Assembly (NCBI GenBank): GCA_031366605.1
Contig: JANLOO010000029.1
Coordinates: forward strand, 1 to 21,870
DNA from: CALMEC01 sp031366605
GTDB taxonomy: Bacteria; Actinomycetota; Thermoleophilia; Miltoncostaeales; Miltoncostaeaceae
Length of the DNA: 21,870 bases
Direction of reading: 5' to 3'
Of this stretch, positions 1 through 8,040 are shown piece by piece. A model generated the notes under the pieces. It was not told where the DNA came from and did not search any database. It saw nothing but the letters and a program-made list of their open reading frames with translations. The translations under genes and the position numbers were made by a program. Each line of letters opens with the position of its first letter. Position 1 is the stretch's first letter.

Positions 1-42
1 GTGCGTCCACCCCGACAACCAACGAGGAGGCCGCTACGCTCA

Positions 43-969
43 TCACCGTCTAACCACAGCAGGGACCGCCGTCACCCAAGTTCCACGACGAACGGGACAA
101 CCTCGTCCGGGGTACTCCAGACCTTCAAACACCACCACCCCGCAGTAGTACGGATTGGCCAGCATCCGCTCCACCATCGACACCGACACCGGAGTACCGG
201 TCGAGCGTTTGCGAGTCGGTCGCGTCCGCAGGCCCTTGTCCCCGAGGGCATCGGCCAGCTCCCGAAGCAGAAACTCACCCGTCAAGTAGGCCTCGAACAT
301 CCAGCGCACCAACGGCGCTCGCTCTTGGTCAAGGGCGATGGAGCGGATCTCGCGTCCGTCGATCCGATCAATGGTGTTCAAGTACCCCAATGGCGGTCTG
401 GTCGGCGTTCCACCGAGCTTGACCTTCTGGAGCATGCCTTTGCGCACCTCAGCTGCCAGGTTCTGGGAGTAGAACTCGGCGATCGTCGCCATGATGCCGT
501 GCAGCAAGACTCCCGAGGGAGTCTGGTCGATGTTCTCGGTGGCCGACACCAACTCCGCTCCCGCCGAGCGAATAGCAACGACGATCTCGACATCATCGGC
601 TCGGTTGCGGGCCAACCGGTCAACCTTGTGGACGATGACGTAGTCGACATCGCGCAAGCTCTTCAACCGGGACAGCATCTCCAGCAGCCCCGGTCGGTCA
701 GCCGAGCGAGCACTTTCGCCCCGATCGACGTACTGGTCGACCACACGAGCCCCCATGGCCTCGGCTTTACGCACACAGGCCTCGCGCTGAGCGGGGATGG
801 AATACCCCTCGTCGCTGTAGTCGGTATCGGCTTGAGCCGACGTCGACACCCGCAAATAGATGACCGCCCGCTTCAGCAGACGCTCCTGCGAAACAGCCCC
901 GGAACCATCGTCGTCCCGGACCGCCACCGGCTCTAAACCAGCCACCACGCTTCGTTCGTCGCCTGCCAT
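43..969 (-). CDS. large serine recombinase (resolvase/integrase), C-terminus degraded
   Basis: Site-specific DNA recombinase of the serine family. An N-terminal resolvase domain carries the catalytic serine in YLRVSTSAQ (Ser42) and the conserved VDRLARN stretch (Arg118, Arg121). A recombinase domain follows, with the family phrases PLGY, ERAPLVRWMFEAYLTGE and NPYYCGVVVFEGLEYPG. The ATG is preceded by a good Shine-Dalgarno (GGAGGAA, positions 977-983, 7 nt spacing). After EYPG the family normally continues with HEPLV and ETW, then a zinc ribbon and coiled coil. Here the frame reads RGCPVRRGTW and stops, and a zinc-ribbon-like phrase (SGLLVGCRGGR) appears in a neighbouring frame just beyond the stop. 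At 308 aa it is far shorter than typical members (450-600 aa). It is probably an inactivated element remnant; activity is doubtful because the zinc ribbon and coiled-coil region is missing or out of frame. Confidence 0.85.
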   Translation of the reverse strand: MAGDERSVVAGLEPVAVRDDDGSGAVSQERLLKRAVIYLRVSTSAQADTDYSDEGYSIPAQREACVRKAEAMGARVVDQYVDRGESARSADRPGLLEMLSRLKSLRDVDYVIVHKVDRLARNRADDVEIVVAIRSAGAELVSATENIDQTPSGVLLHGIMATIAEFYSQNLAAEVRKGMLQKVKLGGTPTRPPLGYLNTIDRIDGREIRSIALDQERAPLVRWMFEAYLTGEFLLRELADALGDKGLRTRPTRKRSTGTPVSVSMVERMLANPYYCGVVVFEGLEYPGRGCPVRRGTWVTAVPAVVRR

Positions 970-1039
970 CAGGGGGTTCCTCCAACCGCCAGCAGTGAGC
1001 CTCCGACCTTACCGCTGAGCAAGACCTCCAGCTCGACCC

Positions 1040-2182
1040 TTGGGTCTCGTCCTGGCCCGGCTCGACTTCGGCCCCGCGGTCCGCGACGCGCTCGCATTCA
1101 CGTTCGAGCGCTGGAACGGCAAGGGCTTCCCAACGCATGCGAGCGGGGAGGCGATCCCGCTCGCGATGCGCGTTGTGCACCTCAGCCATGACATGGAGGC
1201 GATCGGCCGCCTCTTCTCGCCCGAACGGGCCGTCGCCGCGGCGCGTGACCGGCGCGACCGCACCTACGACCCGGCCCTCGCCGACCTGTTCGTCCAGCAC
1301 GGACCCGGCTGGTTCAATCGGCTTGGTGAGACCGAACCGTGGGACGGCGTCCTGGCCCTCGAGCCCGAGCCCCACCGCGTGCTGGCCGGGGAGGACCTCG
1401 ACGACGCCCTTATGGTCGCGGCCGACTTCATCGACCTGAAGTCGCCCTACTCGGGCGGGCATGGCCGTCGCTGCGCGCACCTCGCCGTCGACGCCGCCCG
1501 GGTGCTCGGGTTCACCGATGATGCCGTCACCACGCTTCGCAGGGCGGCGCTGGTGCACGACTTCGGCACCACCGGCGTGTCCAACGCGATCCTGGACAAG
1601 CCCGGCCCGCTCACGCGATCGGAGTTCGACCGCGTCGAGCTTCATCCGATGCTGACCGAGCAGATGCTCCGCCGCTCGCGGGCCCTTGCGGCGCTCAACC
1701 CCGTTGCGTGTGCGCACCACGAGCGGTGCGACGGATCGGGCTACCACAAGCGTCTGCGCGCCGACTCCGGCGATCCGGGAGCCTGCGTGCTGGCCGCGAC
1801 CGAGGTCTACGTTGGGCTGACCACCGAGCGAGCAGACCGTCCCGCGTTCTCGGACGCGGACGCGGCCGGCGAGCTCCGTCGCCTCGAATCACAGGGGCTG
1901 CTCGAGTCCCGGGCGACCCGTGCCGTGCTCGTGGCCGCCGGCCACGGCGAGCCAGAAGGTCGCGTGCGCAAGCGGCCGCAGAGCCCGGCCGGATTATCCC
2001 GGCGCGAGGTCGACGTGCTGCGCCTCGCGGCGAGAGGCCTCACGACGCGCGAGATCGCCGAGCAGCTCGTCATCTCCCCCAAGACCGCCGATCACCACAT
2101 CCAGCACATCTACAACAAGATCGGCGTATCGACGCGGGCCGCCGCGGCCCTCTGGGCCATCCAGAACGAGGTCGTTCGCTAG
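1040..2182 (+). CDS. HD-GYP phosphohydrolase with C-terminal LuxR HTH, 5'-truncated
   Basis: Probable signalling protein joining an HD/HD-GYP-type phosphohydrolase to a LuxR-type DNA-binding domain. The protein starts inside a first HD-like module: FERWNGKGFP, the GYP-loop equivalent, lies near residue 22. A second HD domain follows around residues 125-240, with GGHGRRCAHL, LVHDFGTTG and HHERCDGSGY. The last ~60 residues form a LuxR HTH (LSRREVDVLRLAARGLTTREIAEQLVISPKTADHH). Members of this actinobacterial architecture normally have a full first HD region upstream. Here an in-frame stop at 1016-1018 closes the frame, and only a TTG at 1040 precedes the homology, without a clear ribosome site. 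The missing 5' part coincides with the upstream edge of the serine recombinase gene, so the gene was probably cut by that element. The rest of the frame is intact, so a shortened product is possible. Confidence 0.8.
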   Translation: MGLVLARLDFGPAVRDALAFTFERWNGKGFPTHASGEAIPLAMRVVHLSHDMEAIGRLFSPERAVAAARDRRDRTYDPALADLFVQHGPGWFNRLGETEPWDGVLALEPEPHRVLAGEDLDDALMVAADFIDLKSPYSGGHGRRCAHLAVDAARVLGFTDDAVTTLRRAALVHDFGTTGVSNAILDKPGPLTRSEFDRVELHPMLTEQMLRRSRALAALNPVACAHHERCDGSGYHKRLRADSGDPGACVLAATEVYVGLTTERADRPAFSDADAAGELRRLESQGLLESRATRAVLVAAGHGEPEGRVRKRPQSPAGLSRREVDVLRLAARGLTTREIAEQLVISPKTADHHIQHIYNKIGVSTRAAAALWAIQNEVVR

Positions 2183-2312
2183 GCGACGTCCGTTCATCGA
2201 CGCTCGAGCGAATCCGGGCACGTTTCTGCCAGGGTCACTCGTTCTGCAACGGGCAGCTTCCGTAACCATCGGGCACGGTTCGGGTTCAACTTGAATCGCA
2301 GAAGGCCGCTTT

Positions 2313-2690
2313 TCACATTCGGGCGTCCGCGTCGCGGGAGCCCGATGACGTGATCTTGGCCGCGACCAGGCGCCACCCGACGAGGAGCGCCGTAATCGTG
2401 ATCAGGGCGACCAGAATGAAGGCGGGCGGGATGGCGCGGCCGAACGCGGTACCCCGCAGGACCAGGCCCAGGCCGACCGCGACGGGCGCGATGAGCAGCG
2501 CGCGACGCACGCTCCACGGAGATCGGTCGAGCCGGCAGGCGACAGCGGCGATCGCGTACCCGATCAGAAACGGGGCGGCGACCGTCAACGTCCCGGCGAG
2601 TGCGCCCCCCTCGTCGTGGCTTCGGCGGCCGATCACTGCGAACAGGAGGATCAGCACAAGGTCGGCGATGGCTGCGACGGCAACGGGCAT
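2313..2690 (-). CDS. DUF3054 family membrane protein
   Basis: Small integral membrane protein of 125 aa with about four hydrophobic segments. The N-terminal part has the family pattern IADLVLILLFAVIGRRSHDEG, followed by an AAPFLIGYAIA helix and two more helices. The function of DUF3054 is unknown. A longer reading frame extends upstream through tadA, but the part before this ATG is arginine/proline-rich out-of-frame translation, so the start at MPVAVAAIADL is preferred. The gene lies 38 nt downstream of tadA on the same strand and is probably co-transcribed with it. Confidence 0.82.
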   Translation of the reverse strand: MPVAVAAIADLVLILLFAVIGRRSHDEGGALAGTLTVAAPFLIGYAIAAVACRLDRSPWSVRRALLIAPVAVGLGLVLRGTAFGRAIPPAFILVALITITALLVGWRLVAAKITSSGSRDADARM

Positions 2691-2728
2691 TCCGGGATCG
2701 TAGAGATCGCCGGCTCGCCCCGACCCGG

Positions 2729-3190
2729 TCAGCGGCGGTCGTCGAAGAACCGCTGCATCACCGAGAGCGATTCGCGGGCCAACACGCCGCCCGTCACCTC
2801 GACGCGGTGGATCAGCCGCGGGTTGCGCAGCAGGTCCACGACCGATCCGGCTGCGCCCACTTTCATATCGGGCGCGCCGAAGACGACGCGCGCCACTCGC
2901 GCTTGCTGAATCGCACCGGCGCACATGGGGCACGGCTCGAGCGTGCAGTACAACACCGTGCCGAGCAGTCGCCACCCGCGCAGCGTCAACGCGGCCTCAC
3001 GCAGCGCCAGACACTCGGCATGTGCGGTGGGGTCACCGCGCAGCTCACGTTCGTTGCCGGCCGCGCCGATCACCTCGCCTTCGCGAACAACAACCGCACC
3101 GACGGGCACGTCGCCGTGCTCACCGGCATCCACCGCACGATCCAGCGCAAGGCGCATGAAATGCTCGTCACGTGGGAAGACTCGGGCCAC
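2729..3190 (-). CDS. tadA: tRNA-specific adenosine deaminase TadA
   Basis: Zinc-dependent deaminase that converts adenosine 34 to inosine in the anticodon of tRNA-Arg(ACG). The 153-aa length is usual. The zinc site is complete: HAE (His57, catalytic Glu59) and PCPMC (Cys87, Cys90). The N-terminus DEHFMRLALDRA and the core GAVVV and GWRLLGTVLYCTLEPC are typical. Translation starts at a GTG 6 nt after a TAGACT -10 element, so the transcript is probably leaderless. The window also carries the substrate tRNA-Arg(ACG) gene, at 16414-16487. DUF3054 follows in the same orientation. Confidence 0.97.
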   Translation of the reverse strand: MARVFPRDEHFMRLALDRAVDAGEHGDVPVGAVVVREGEVIGAAGNERELRGDPTAHAECLALREAALTLRGWRLLGTVLYCTLEPCPMCAGAIQQARVARVVFGAPDMKVGAAGSVVDLLRNPRLIHRVEVTGGVLARESLSVMQRFFDDRR

Positions 3191-3196
3191 AGAGCG

Positions 3197-3202
3197 AGTC
3201 TA
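3197..3202 (-). promoter_or_regulatory. -10 element TAGACT of tadA (leaderless)
   Basis: On the minus strand TAGACT is followed by exactly 6 nt and then the GTG start of tadA. This TANNNT-N6-start arrangement is typical of actinobacterial leaderless promoters and agrees with the lack of a Shine-Dalgarno. Confidence 0.55.
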
Positions 3203-3234
3203 CGTCCAGGGCGGACGGACCCGATGCGCAACGG

Positions 3235-3240
3235 TAGTCT
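3235..3240 (+). promoter_or_regulatory. -10 element TAGTCT of the ECF sigma gene (leaderless)
   Basis: TAGTCT lies exactly 6 nt before the GTG start at 3247, which predicts transcription starting at the start codon. It is divergent from the tadA promoter; the two -10 hexamers are 32 nt apart. Confidence 0.55.
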
Positions 3241-3246
3241 TATGGG

Positions 3247-3921
3247 GTGTCGACTTCGCATGGGGGTGATTCGACCGTTGGCTCATTGGCCGCGGAACGC
3301 CAACTTGTCGCCGCCTTGCGCAACGGTGACGAGGCCGCGTTCAACCGGCTGATCGACATGTACCACGCATCACTCGTGCGGCTCGCGCGCTCGTACGTGT
3401 CAGACCGGGCCGTCGCCGAGGAGGTCGTCCAAGAGACCTGGCTGGGCGTGATCCGTGGCATCGACCGGTTTGAGGGCAGGTCATCGCTCAAAACCTGGAT
3501 CTACCGCATTCTGACGAACACCGCCCAGAAGCGCGGGGCACGGGAGCGGCGCACCGTTCCGTTCTCGGCGCTCTTATCGGCCGACGACGGGGACGATGGC
3601 GTGGTCGATGCCGATCGCTTCCAAGCCGAGGGCGCGCTGTGGGCGGGTCATTGGGCCTCCCCGCCCTCGTCGTGGGGTTCGGCCCCCGAGGAGCGCCTGC
3701 TGGCAGGCGAGGCGCGCGCATTGATCGAAGAGGCGATCGCGACGCTGCCCGACTCGCAGCGTCAAGTCATCACGCTTCGCGATGTCGACGGCTGGTCATC
3801 GCAAGAGGTATGTAACGTTTTGGACATCACCGAGGTCAATCAACGTGTGCTCCTTCATCGCGCCCGCTCGAAGGTGCGTCAAACCTTGGAGGAGTACTTC
3901 GATCAATCCAGAGAAGGGTAG
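3247..3921 (+). CDS. ECF-type RNA polymerase sigma factor
   Basis: Extracytoplasmic-function sigma-70 factor of 224 aa. Region 2 spans about residues 25-95 (FNRLIDMYHASLVRLARSYV, AEEVVQETWLGVIRGIDRFEG, SLKTWIYRILTN). Region 4 spans about residues 155-215 (LPDSQRQVITLRDVDGWSSQEVC, then a recognition helix around NQRVLLHRARSKVR). The linker between them, about 50 residues rich in Asp, Trp and Ser, is longer than usual. The start is a GTG directly after a leaderless-type -10. A zf-HC2 anti-sigma gene follows 14 nt downstream, so this is a sigma/anti-sigma operon. The regulon cannot be read from this window. Confidence 0.94.
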   Translation: MSTSHGGDSTVGSLAAERQLVAALRNGDEAAFNRLIDMYHASLVRLARSYVSDRAVAEEVVQETWLGVIRGIDRFEGRSSLKTWIYRILTNTAQKRGARERRTVPFSALLSADDGDDGVVDADRFQAEGALWAGHWASPPSSWGSAPEERLLAGEARALIEEAIATLPDSQRQVITLRDVDGWSSQEVCNVLDITEVNQRVLLHRARSKVRQTLEEYFDQSREG

Positions 3922-3935
3922 GGCTCGCGCCACAC

Positions 3936-4199
3936 ATGGATGACGCACACGAAATGGCGTGCCGCGAACTCGTGCAACTCGTGAGTGACTACCTCGACGC
4001 GTACCTGACCGAGGCCGATCGGCAGCGCTTCGATGAGCACCTGGCCGTGTGCTCCGGCTGCGTCACCATCGTCGAGCAGTTCCGTGCCACGATTGCAATG
4101 ACTGGCGCTACCAATGTGGACCGCGAGATCTCCCCGGCCACGCGCGATCGTCTTCTCGCCGCGTTCAGAGATTGGACGGAGGCACCCTCAGAGAGCTGA
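3936..4199 (+). CDS. zf-HC2 zinc-binding anti-sigma factor (soluble)
   Basis: Small 87-aa protein with the ZAS zinc-binding pattern: Cys9, then His35, Cys39 and Cys42 (EHLAVCSGC). There is no transmembrane segment, so it is a soluble anti-sigma, unlike the many membrane-anchored members. It probably binds the ECF factor encoded just upstream and may release it on oxidative or thiol stress through loss of zinc. That signal is family knowledge, not visible here. Its 3' end overlaps the 3' end of the convergent DCC-family gene by 12 nt. Confidence 0.88.
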   Translation: MDDAHEMACRELVQLVSDYLDAYLTEADRQRFDEHLAVCSGCVTIVEQFRATIAMTGATNVDREISPATRDRLLAAFRDWTEAPSES

Positions 4200-4553
4200 C
4201 GTGATGGGCGCGCGACGCCGATGCCGCGCCACCCGGGCGTAGACGCGCACACCGATCCAGCGCACAGGACCGAGCCTGAGCAGCGGTCCAAGCCACCGCC
4301 GACGGCGTGTGCTGATCACGATCGCCACGACCGCGTCGTAGCCGCGGAACACGTTTCCGGCCCCATCCACCACATGCAACGCCCGCACCAGATCGCCGGC
4401 AGGCAAACCCTGGCCGGCCCTCGCAAGCTCGGTGATCCGCAGTCTGCCCTCACGGTCATGGCGGACCGCGATCCGCGCAGCGCCGACGCACATCGCGCAC
4501 GCCTGATCGACGTAGACCGTGAGCGGACCCGGCGCTGGTTCGATCGTCGGCAT
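4188..4553 (-). CDS. DUF393 / DCC-family thiol-disulfide oxidoreductase-like protein
   Basis: Protein of 121 aa with the start of a thioredoxin-like DCC fold: LTVYVDQACAMCVGAARI contains a D-x-x-C-x-x-C motif, followed by GRLRITEL and the family-typical GYDAVVAIV segment. Probably a thiol-disulfide oxidoreductase-like protein; the substrate is unknown. The ATG at 4553 is chosen over an in-frame TTG 18 nt upstream because it sits 6 nt after GATACT, a good -10. It is convergent with the anti-sigma gene, and a redox-related function next to a zinc anti-sigma is suggestive but not proof of a link. Confidence 0.75.
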   Translation of the reverse strand: MPTIEPAPGPLTVYVDQACAMCVGAARIAVRHDREGRLRITELARAGQGLPAGDLVRALHVVDGAGNVFRGYDAVVAIVISTRRRRWLGPLLRLGPVRWIGVRVYARVARHRRRAPITSAL

Positions 4554-4559
4554 GGCCTC

Positions 4560-4565
4560 AGTATC
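4560..4565 (-). promoter_or_regulatory. candidate -10 GATACT of the DUF393 gene
   Basis: GATACT lies 6 nt before the ATG at 4553 on the minus strand, matching the spacing of the other leaderless starts in the window. Confidence 0.35.
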
Positions 4566-4625
4566 GCGCAAGAAAGCTCCCAGGGCCGCTGGTCCAGGCG
4601 CTCGGCCAGGCGGCGGGGTCAGCTA

Positions 4626-5939
4626 CTAGTCGGCGCGCTGCTCGGCGCGAGCGACTTCGTCGGCCGAGGGTGGTTCGACGCCGAACTGCACCTCGAGCCG
4701 CAGAATGCGGGATCCCTCCATCTGAAGCACCGTCAGCGCGACGCCGTCGGAGTGGATGACGTCACCGATCACCGGATGGCGGCCAAGCTCGCCGAACACC
4801 AGACCGGCCATCGTGTTGAAGTCATCGTCATCCAGCTTGGTGCCGAACTCCTCGTTGAAGTCATCGATCGAGAACGTCCCGTCGATGCGGACACGGTCGT
4901 CGTCGACGCGCTCGACACGGGTGTCGGGCAGGTCGAACTCGTCCTCGATCTCACCGACGATCTCCTCGAGCAGATCCTCGAGCGTCGCGATGCCTTGCGT
5001 GGCGCCGTACTCGTCGACCACGATCGCCATGTGCTGCTTGGTGCGGCGGAAGTCGGCCAGCAGCGCGGCCAAGTCCTTGGTCTCCGGCACGACGTACGGC
5101 TGACGGAGGATCGCCTCGACGTCGACCGCCTCGACGCCATGCGCGTGCACGGCCGAGAAGAGGTCGCGTACGTGGAGCACCCCGATCACATGGTCCAGGT
5201 CGTCGCGATACACCGGATAGCGGGTGAACGGTGAATCCACCACTGCCGCGAGCAGCTCGGTCGGTGGCAGGGCCGCGTTGACGGCCACCACCTCGGGCCG
5301 CGGCACCATGACCTCCTCGACCTCCTTGCCCGCGAAGTCGAAGACCTTGTAGAGCATCTCCTCCTCCGCCTGCTCGATCTCGCCCACGTCCTCGGCCGCG
5401 GCCACCGACTGCAGGATGTCCTCACGGGTATACGTGATCATCCCGGCCGGCGCAGGTTTGATCCCCATCATCCGCAGGACCCCGCCGGCGGACTTCTGGA
5501 GCACCCACACAATCGGGTACAAGAACTTGGACAGGAAGTTGATGGGCACTGCCAAGACAACGGCGATCGCCTCGGCTTTCTGCAGGGCGAGCGCTTTGGG
5601 AATGAGCTCACCGAGCGCGACGGACAGATACGTCAACAGCACGAACGACAAGACGAATGAGAGGGATCGCGGCAGGGAATCGAAGTACCCCGCGATGAGG
5701 GGCTCACCGATGGCGCCCAACGCGATGCCGAACACCGTGATCGCGATCTGCACCGTGGAGATGAGCCGGACCGGGTCATCCATCAGGTGGAGCGCGGTGC
5801 GGGCAGCGCGCCCACCTTTGGCCGAGCGCTCTTCGAGGCGATGACGGCGCGCGGTGACGAGGGCGTACTCAGCCGCCACAAAGATCGCATTGCCGAGTAC
5901 GAGCAGGAGGATCGCCCCGATGCGCAGGGCGTCACTCAT
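4626..5939 (-). CDS. CNNM/CorC-HlyC family transporter with CBS pair
   Basis: Membrane protein of 437 aa of the hemolysin C/CorC/CNNM family, likely a Mg2+/divalent cation transporter or regulator. Order of domains: N-terminal DUF21/CNNM membrane domain with about four hydrophobic segments (IGAILLLVLGNAIFVAAEYA, ISTVQIAITVFGIALGAIGE, LSFVLLTYLSVALGELIPKA, VLAVPINFLSKFLYPIVWVL); two CBS domains (about residues 190-325, with VMVPRPEVVAVN, VIGVLHVRDL, MAIVVDEYGATQGIATLEDL); and a C-terminal CorC_HlyC domain (DDRVRIDGTFSIDDFNEEFG, NTMAGLVFGELGRHP). The start MSDALRIG is chosen because the extra 42 upstream residues are basic, non-membrane sequence. It is divergent from the VanW gene. Confidence 0.93.
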   Translation of the reverse strand: MSDALRIGAILLLVLGNAIFVAAEYALVTARRHRLEERSAKGGRAARTALHLMDDPVRLISTVQIAITVFGIALGAIGEPLIAGYFDSLPRSLSFVLSFVLLTYLSVALGELIPKALALQKAEAIAVVLAVPINFLSKFLYPIVWVLQKSAGGVLRMMGIKPAPAGMITYTREDILQSVAAAEDVGEIEQAEEEMLYKVFDFAGKEVEEVMVPRPEVVAVNAALPPTELLAAVVDSPFTRYPVYRDDLDHVIGVLHVRDLFSAVHAHGVEAVDVEAILRQPYVVPETKDLAALLADFRRTKQHMAIVVDEYGATQGIATLEDLLEEIVGEIEDEFDLPDTRVERVDDDRVRIDGTFSIDDFNEEFGTKLDDDDFNTMAGLVFGELGRHPVIGDVIHSDGVALTVLQMEGSRILRLEVQFGVEPPSADEVARAEQRAD

Positions 5940-5998
5940 GTTGCCCCGACGAACAGGGCGCCGATACTCGGCGGGTTGTCGCCGTCCACTGGGCGAGA

Positions 5999-6004
5999 AG
6001 TATA
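5999..6004 (-). promoter_or_regulatory. candidate -10 TATACT of the CNNM transporter gene
   Basis: TATACT on the minus strand would give a leader of about 50 nt to the ATG at 5939. No convincing -35 is seen 17 nt upstream. Confidence 0.35.
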
Positions 6005-6069
6005 GGCCACGTCTCCGCGCAGAGAGGGATTGGGTGATATCCGCTGGGGCTGATACCACTCCCACTCGA

Positions 6070-7977
6070 ATGACGAGTGATCACGATGCCACTGCCGTGC
6101 TCGAACGCGAGCGCGAACCCGGTGACCTCCGGGCGCGTCGCGACCTTCGTCGGCAGACTCGGCGACGCCGCAGGCTCGGCGGCGCGGTGGGCATCGGCGC
6201 GATCGCCATCACACTTGTGGGCCTGGTCGGCTCTGGAGGAAGCGGCATTCCTCCCAAGGTCTCGGTCGGTGGGGTCGACATCGGAGGGCTCAGTCTGGAG
6301 ACCGCCCGCGATCGACTCGCTCAACGTGGCAAGACGGTCAGAGATGGTCGCATCAGGCTGACGGCTCCCAACGAACCCACGTTCTCGATGGACGTCGCAG
6401 CCGCCACCCTGGCATCGAAACCTCGTCTGGACGAAGCGCTCGCTGCAGCCCGTTCGGCGCGTGGGCGGTTCGGCACGGCACTCGCGCGGCTCGGATTTGC
6501 GGGACGCAAGGATCTGCCGCTGCGGTTCGTGATGCGACCCAAGGCGGTATCGCTGCTGGTCACCGATGCCCAGCTCAAGATCGGACGCAAACCGGTGTCG
6601 GCGAGGGTCGCGGTCGAGGGCACGGAGATCGTGACGACCCCGGCTCGGGCGGGACGTGTCGTTGATCTCGCAACGCTCACGGCACGACTCGCCACACTCC
6701 CGGCCTCTGTCGAACTCCCCGTACGCGCAGCGCGCCCCCCCGCGGATGACGATGACGCCGTGCGCGCCCGCGACACCGCCAAACGCATCACCGCCCGCTC
6801 TCACGAGATCACACTCGGCCACCACTCCGCACTGTTGGTCCCTGCCGTCGCCCGCAAGGGCCTGCGGTTTCCACTCCGCAGGGACACCATCGCAGTGGAG
6901 CTCGACACCGACGTCCTGCGGGGCGCTCTGGTCAAACAGCTCGAGGTCAACGAACGCCCACCAACCGATGCACGACTCGAGATCCGCGGCAGCCGCGTTG
7001 CAGTCATCCCCTCACGCCTGGGGCGGCGAATGGATGCCCGGAAACTCAGCGCCGCCATCGTGGCGGCACCCGATGCGCCCACCGTCGCGGCGACCCTGAC
7101 CACGTCCAAACCGACGTTCAGCACTGCCGCGGCCAAGGCGCTCGGCATCAGGGAGAAGGTCTCCGAGTTCACGACCCCATACCAATGTTGCCAAGCGCGT
7201 GTCACCAACATCCAGCGGTCGGCGCAGATCCTGGACGGCACGATCATCCCCGCCGGGGGCCGGTTCTCGCTCAACGACGCCCTCGGCGAGCGCACCGCTG
7301 CGCGCGGGTTCGTCGTCGCGCCGATGATCGCCGCGGGTGAGCTGGTCGACGCGGTCGGCGGTGGGGTGAGTCAGGTCGCGACGACCACGTACAACGCGGC
7401 GTTCTTCGCCGGGCTCGAGCTGCAGGCCCACACGCCGCACGAGTTCTACATCTCGCGGTACCCGATGGGACGTGAGGCGACGGTCTCGTGGCGCACACCC
7501 GACCTGGTGTTTCGCAACGACTGGTCCGCAGCGATCCTGATGTCATACCGCGCGGGGAGCAACGGGATCACGGTTGCGTTCTACTCATCCAAGCTCGGAC
7601 GCCGCGTGGAGACGGCGACCGGTCAACCGACCAACCGCACCGTACCCAAGACGATCGAACGCACGAAGCCGGACCTCCCACCCGGGACCCGCAACGTGGT
7701 GCAGCCCTCGGGTCCAGGAGGATTCTCGATCAGCTACACACGCAAGGTCTACCGCGGCAACGCGCTCAAGCGTGACGAGACGTTCCGCTGGACCTACCGG
7801 CCCGAGAACGCGATCGTCGAGGTCGGGCCGCCGGCACCGACGACAACGAAGCCCGTCACTCCTCCGACCGGTACGACGACAGGTCCGACGACAACGGGAC
7901 CGGCGACAACGACGCCGAAACCGACCCCCACCACGACGACTCCCGGCGGCGTGCCGCCACCTCCACCGACACCATGA
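6070..7977 (+). CDS. VanW family wall protein with G5-like domain and Thr/Pro-rich tail
   Basis: Predicted membrane-anchored, extracytoplasmic protein of 635 aa. A basic stretch (RRQTRRRRRLGG) is followed by one transmembrane segment at about residues 33-52, giving a cytoplasmic N-terminus. Two peptidoglycan-binding (PG_binding_4-like) repeats cover about residues 60-350 (PPKVSVGGVDIGGLSLETA, then RLGRRMDARKLSAAI). The VanW domain is at about 357-507 (NIQRSAQILDGTIIPAGGRF, GGGVSQVATTTYNAAFF, HEFYISRYPMGREATVSW). A G5-like domain occupies about 524-584 (DLPPGTRNVVQ, FRWTYRPENAIVEVG), and a Thr/Pro-rich tail ends the protein. VanW proteins are linked to cell-wall maintenance, with the exact reaction unknown. 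The ATG at 6070 is chosen because the preceding ORF overlaps the divergent CNNM gene. Confidence 0.92.
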   Translation: MTSDHDATAVLEREREPGDLRARRDLRRQTRRRRRLGGAVGIGAIAITLVGLVGSGGSGIPPKVSVGGVDIGGLSLETARDRLAQRGKTVRDGRIRLTAPNEPTFSMDVAAATLASKPRLDEALAAARSARGRFGTALARLGFAGRKDLPLRFVMRPKAVSLLVTDAQLKIGRKPVSARVAVEGTEIVTTPARAGRVVDLATLTARLATLPASVELPVRAARPPADDDDAVRARDTAKRITARSHEITLGHHSALLVPAVARKGLRFPLRRDTIAVELDTDVLRGALVKQLEVNERPPTDARLEIRGSRVAVIPSRLGRRMDARKLSAAIVAAPDAPTVAATLTTSKPTFSTAAAKALGIREKVSEFTTPYQCCQARVTNIQRSAQILDGTIIPAGGRFSLNDALGERTAARGFVVAPMIAAGELVDAVGGGVSQVATTTYNAAFFAGLELQAHTPHEFYISRYPMGREATVSWRTPDLVFRNDWSAAILMSYRAGSNGITVAFYSSKLGRRVETATGQPTNRTVPKTIERTKPDLPPGTRNVVQPSGPGGFSISYTRKVYRGNALKRDETFRWTYRPENAIVEVGPPAPTTTKPVTPPTGTTTGPTTTGPATTTPKPTPTTTTPGGVPPPPPTP

Positions 7978-7992
7978 CCGTCCGGCGGACGG
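7978..7992 (+). terminator. GC-rich hairpin directly after the VanW stop codon
   Basis: CCGTCC-GGC-GGACGG forms a perfect 6-bp stem with a 3-nt loop starting at the base after the stop. There is no U tract, so its role as a terminator is uncertain. Confidence 0.35.
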
Positions 7993-8040
7993 ACGTGCCG
8001 GGCATGCAACCGCCCACACCGCCGGTGCAATGATGACCAG

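Noticed and set aside
1..936. Long plus-strand open frame opposite the recombinase
   Set aside because: Its translation is low-complexity and Arg/His/Gln-rich, and the minus strand carries a clear serine recombinase; it is a shadow frame.
4221..5234. Long plus-strand frame opposite DUF393 and CNNM genes
   Set aside because: No recognisable motifs; both genes on the minus strand have clear domains.
7831..7974. ACG/ACC-rich tract at the end of the VanW gene as a DNA repeat
   Set aside because: It encodes an ordinary Thr/Pro-rich extracytoplasmic tail; no CRISPR-like or tandem DNA unit is present.
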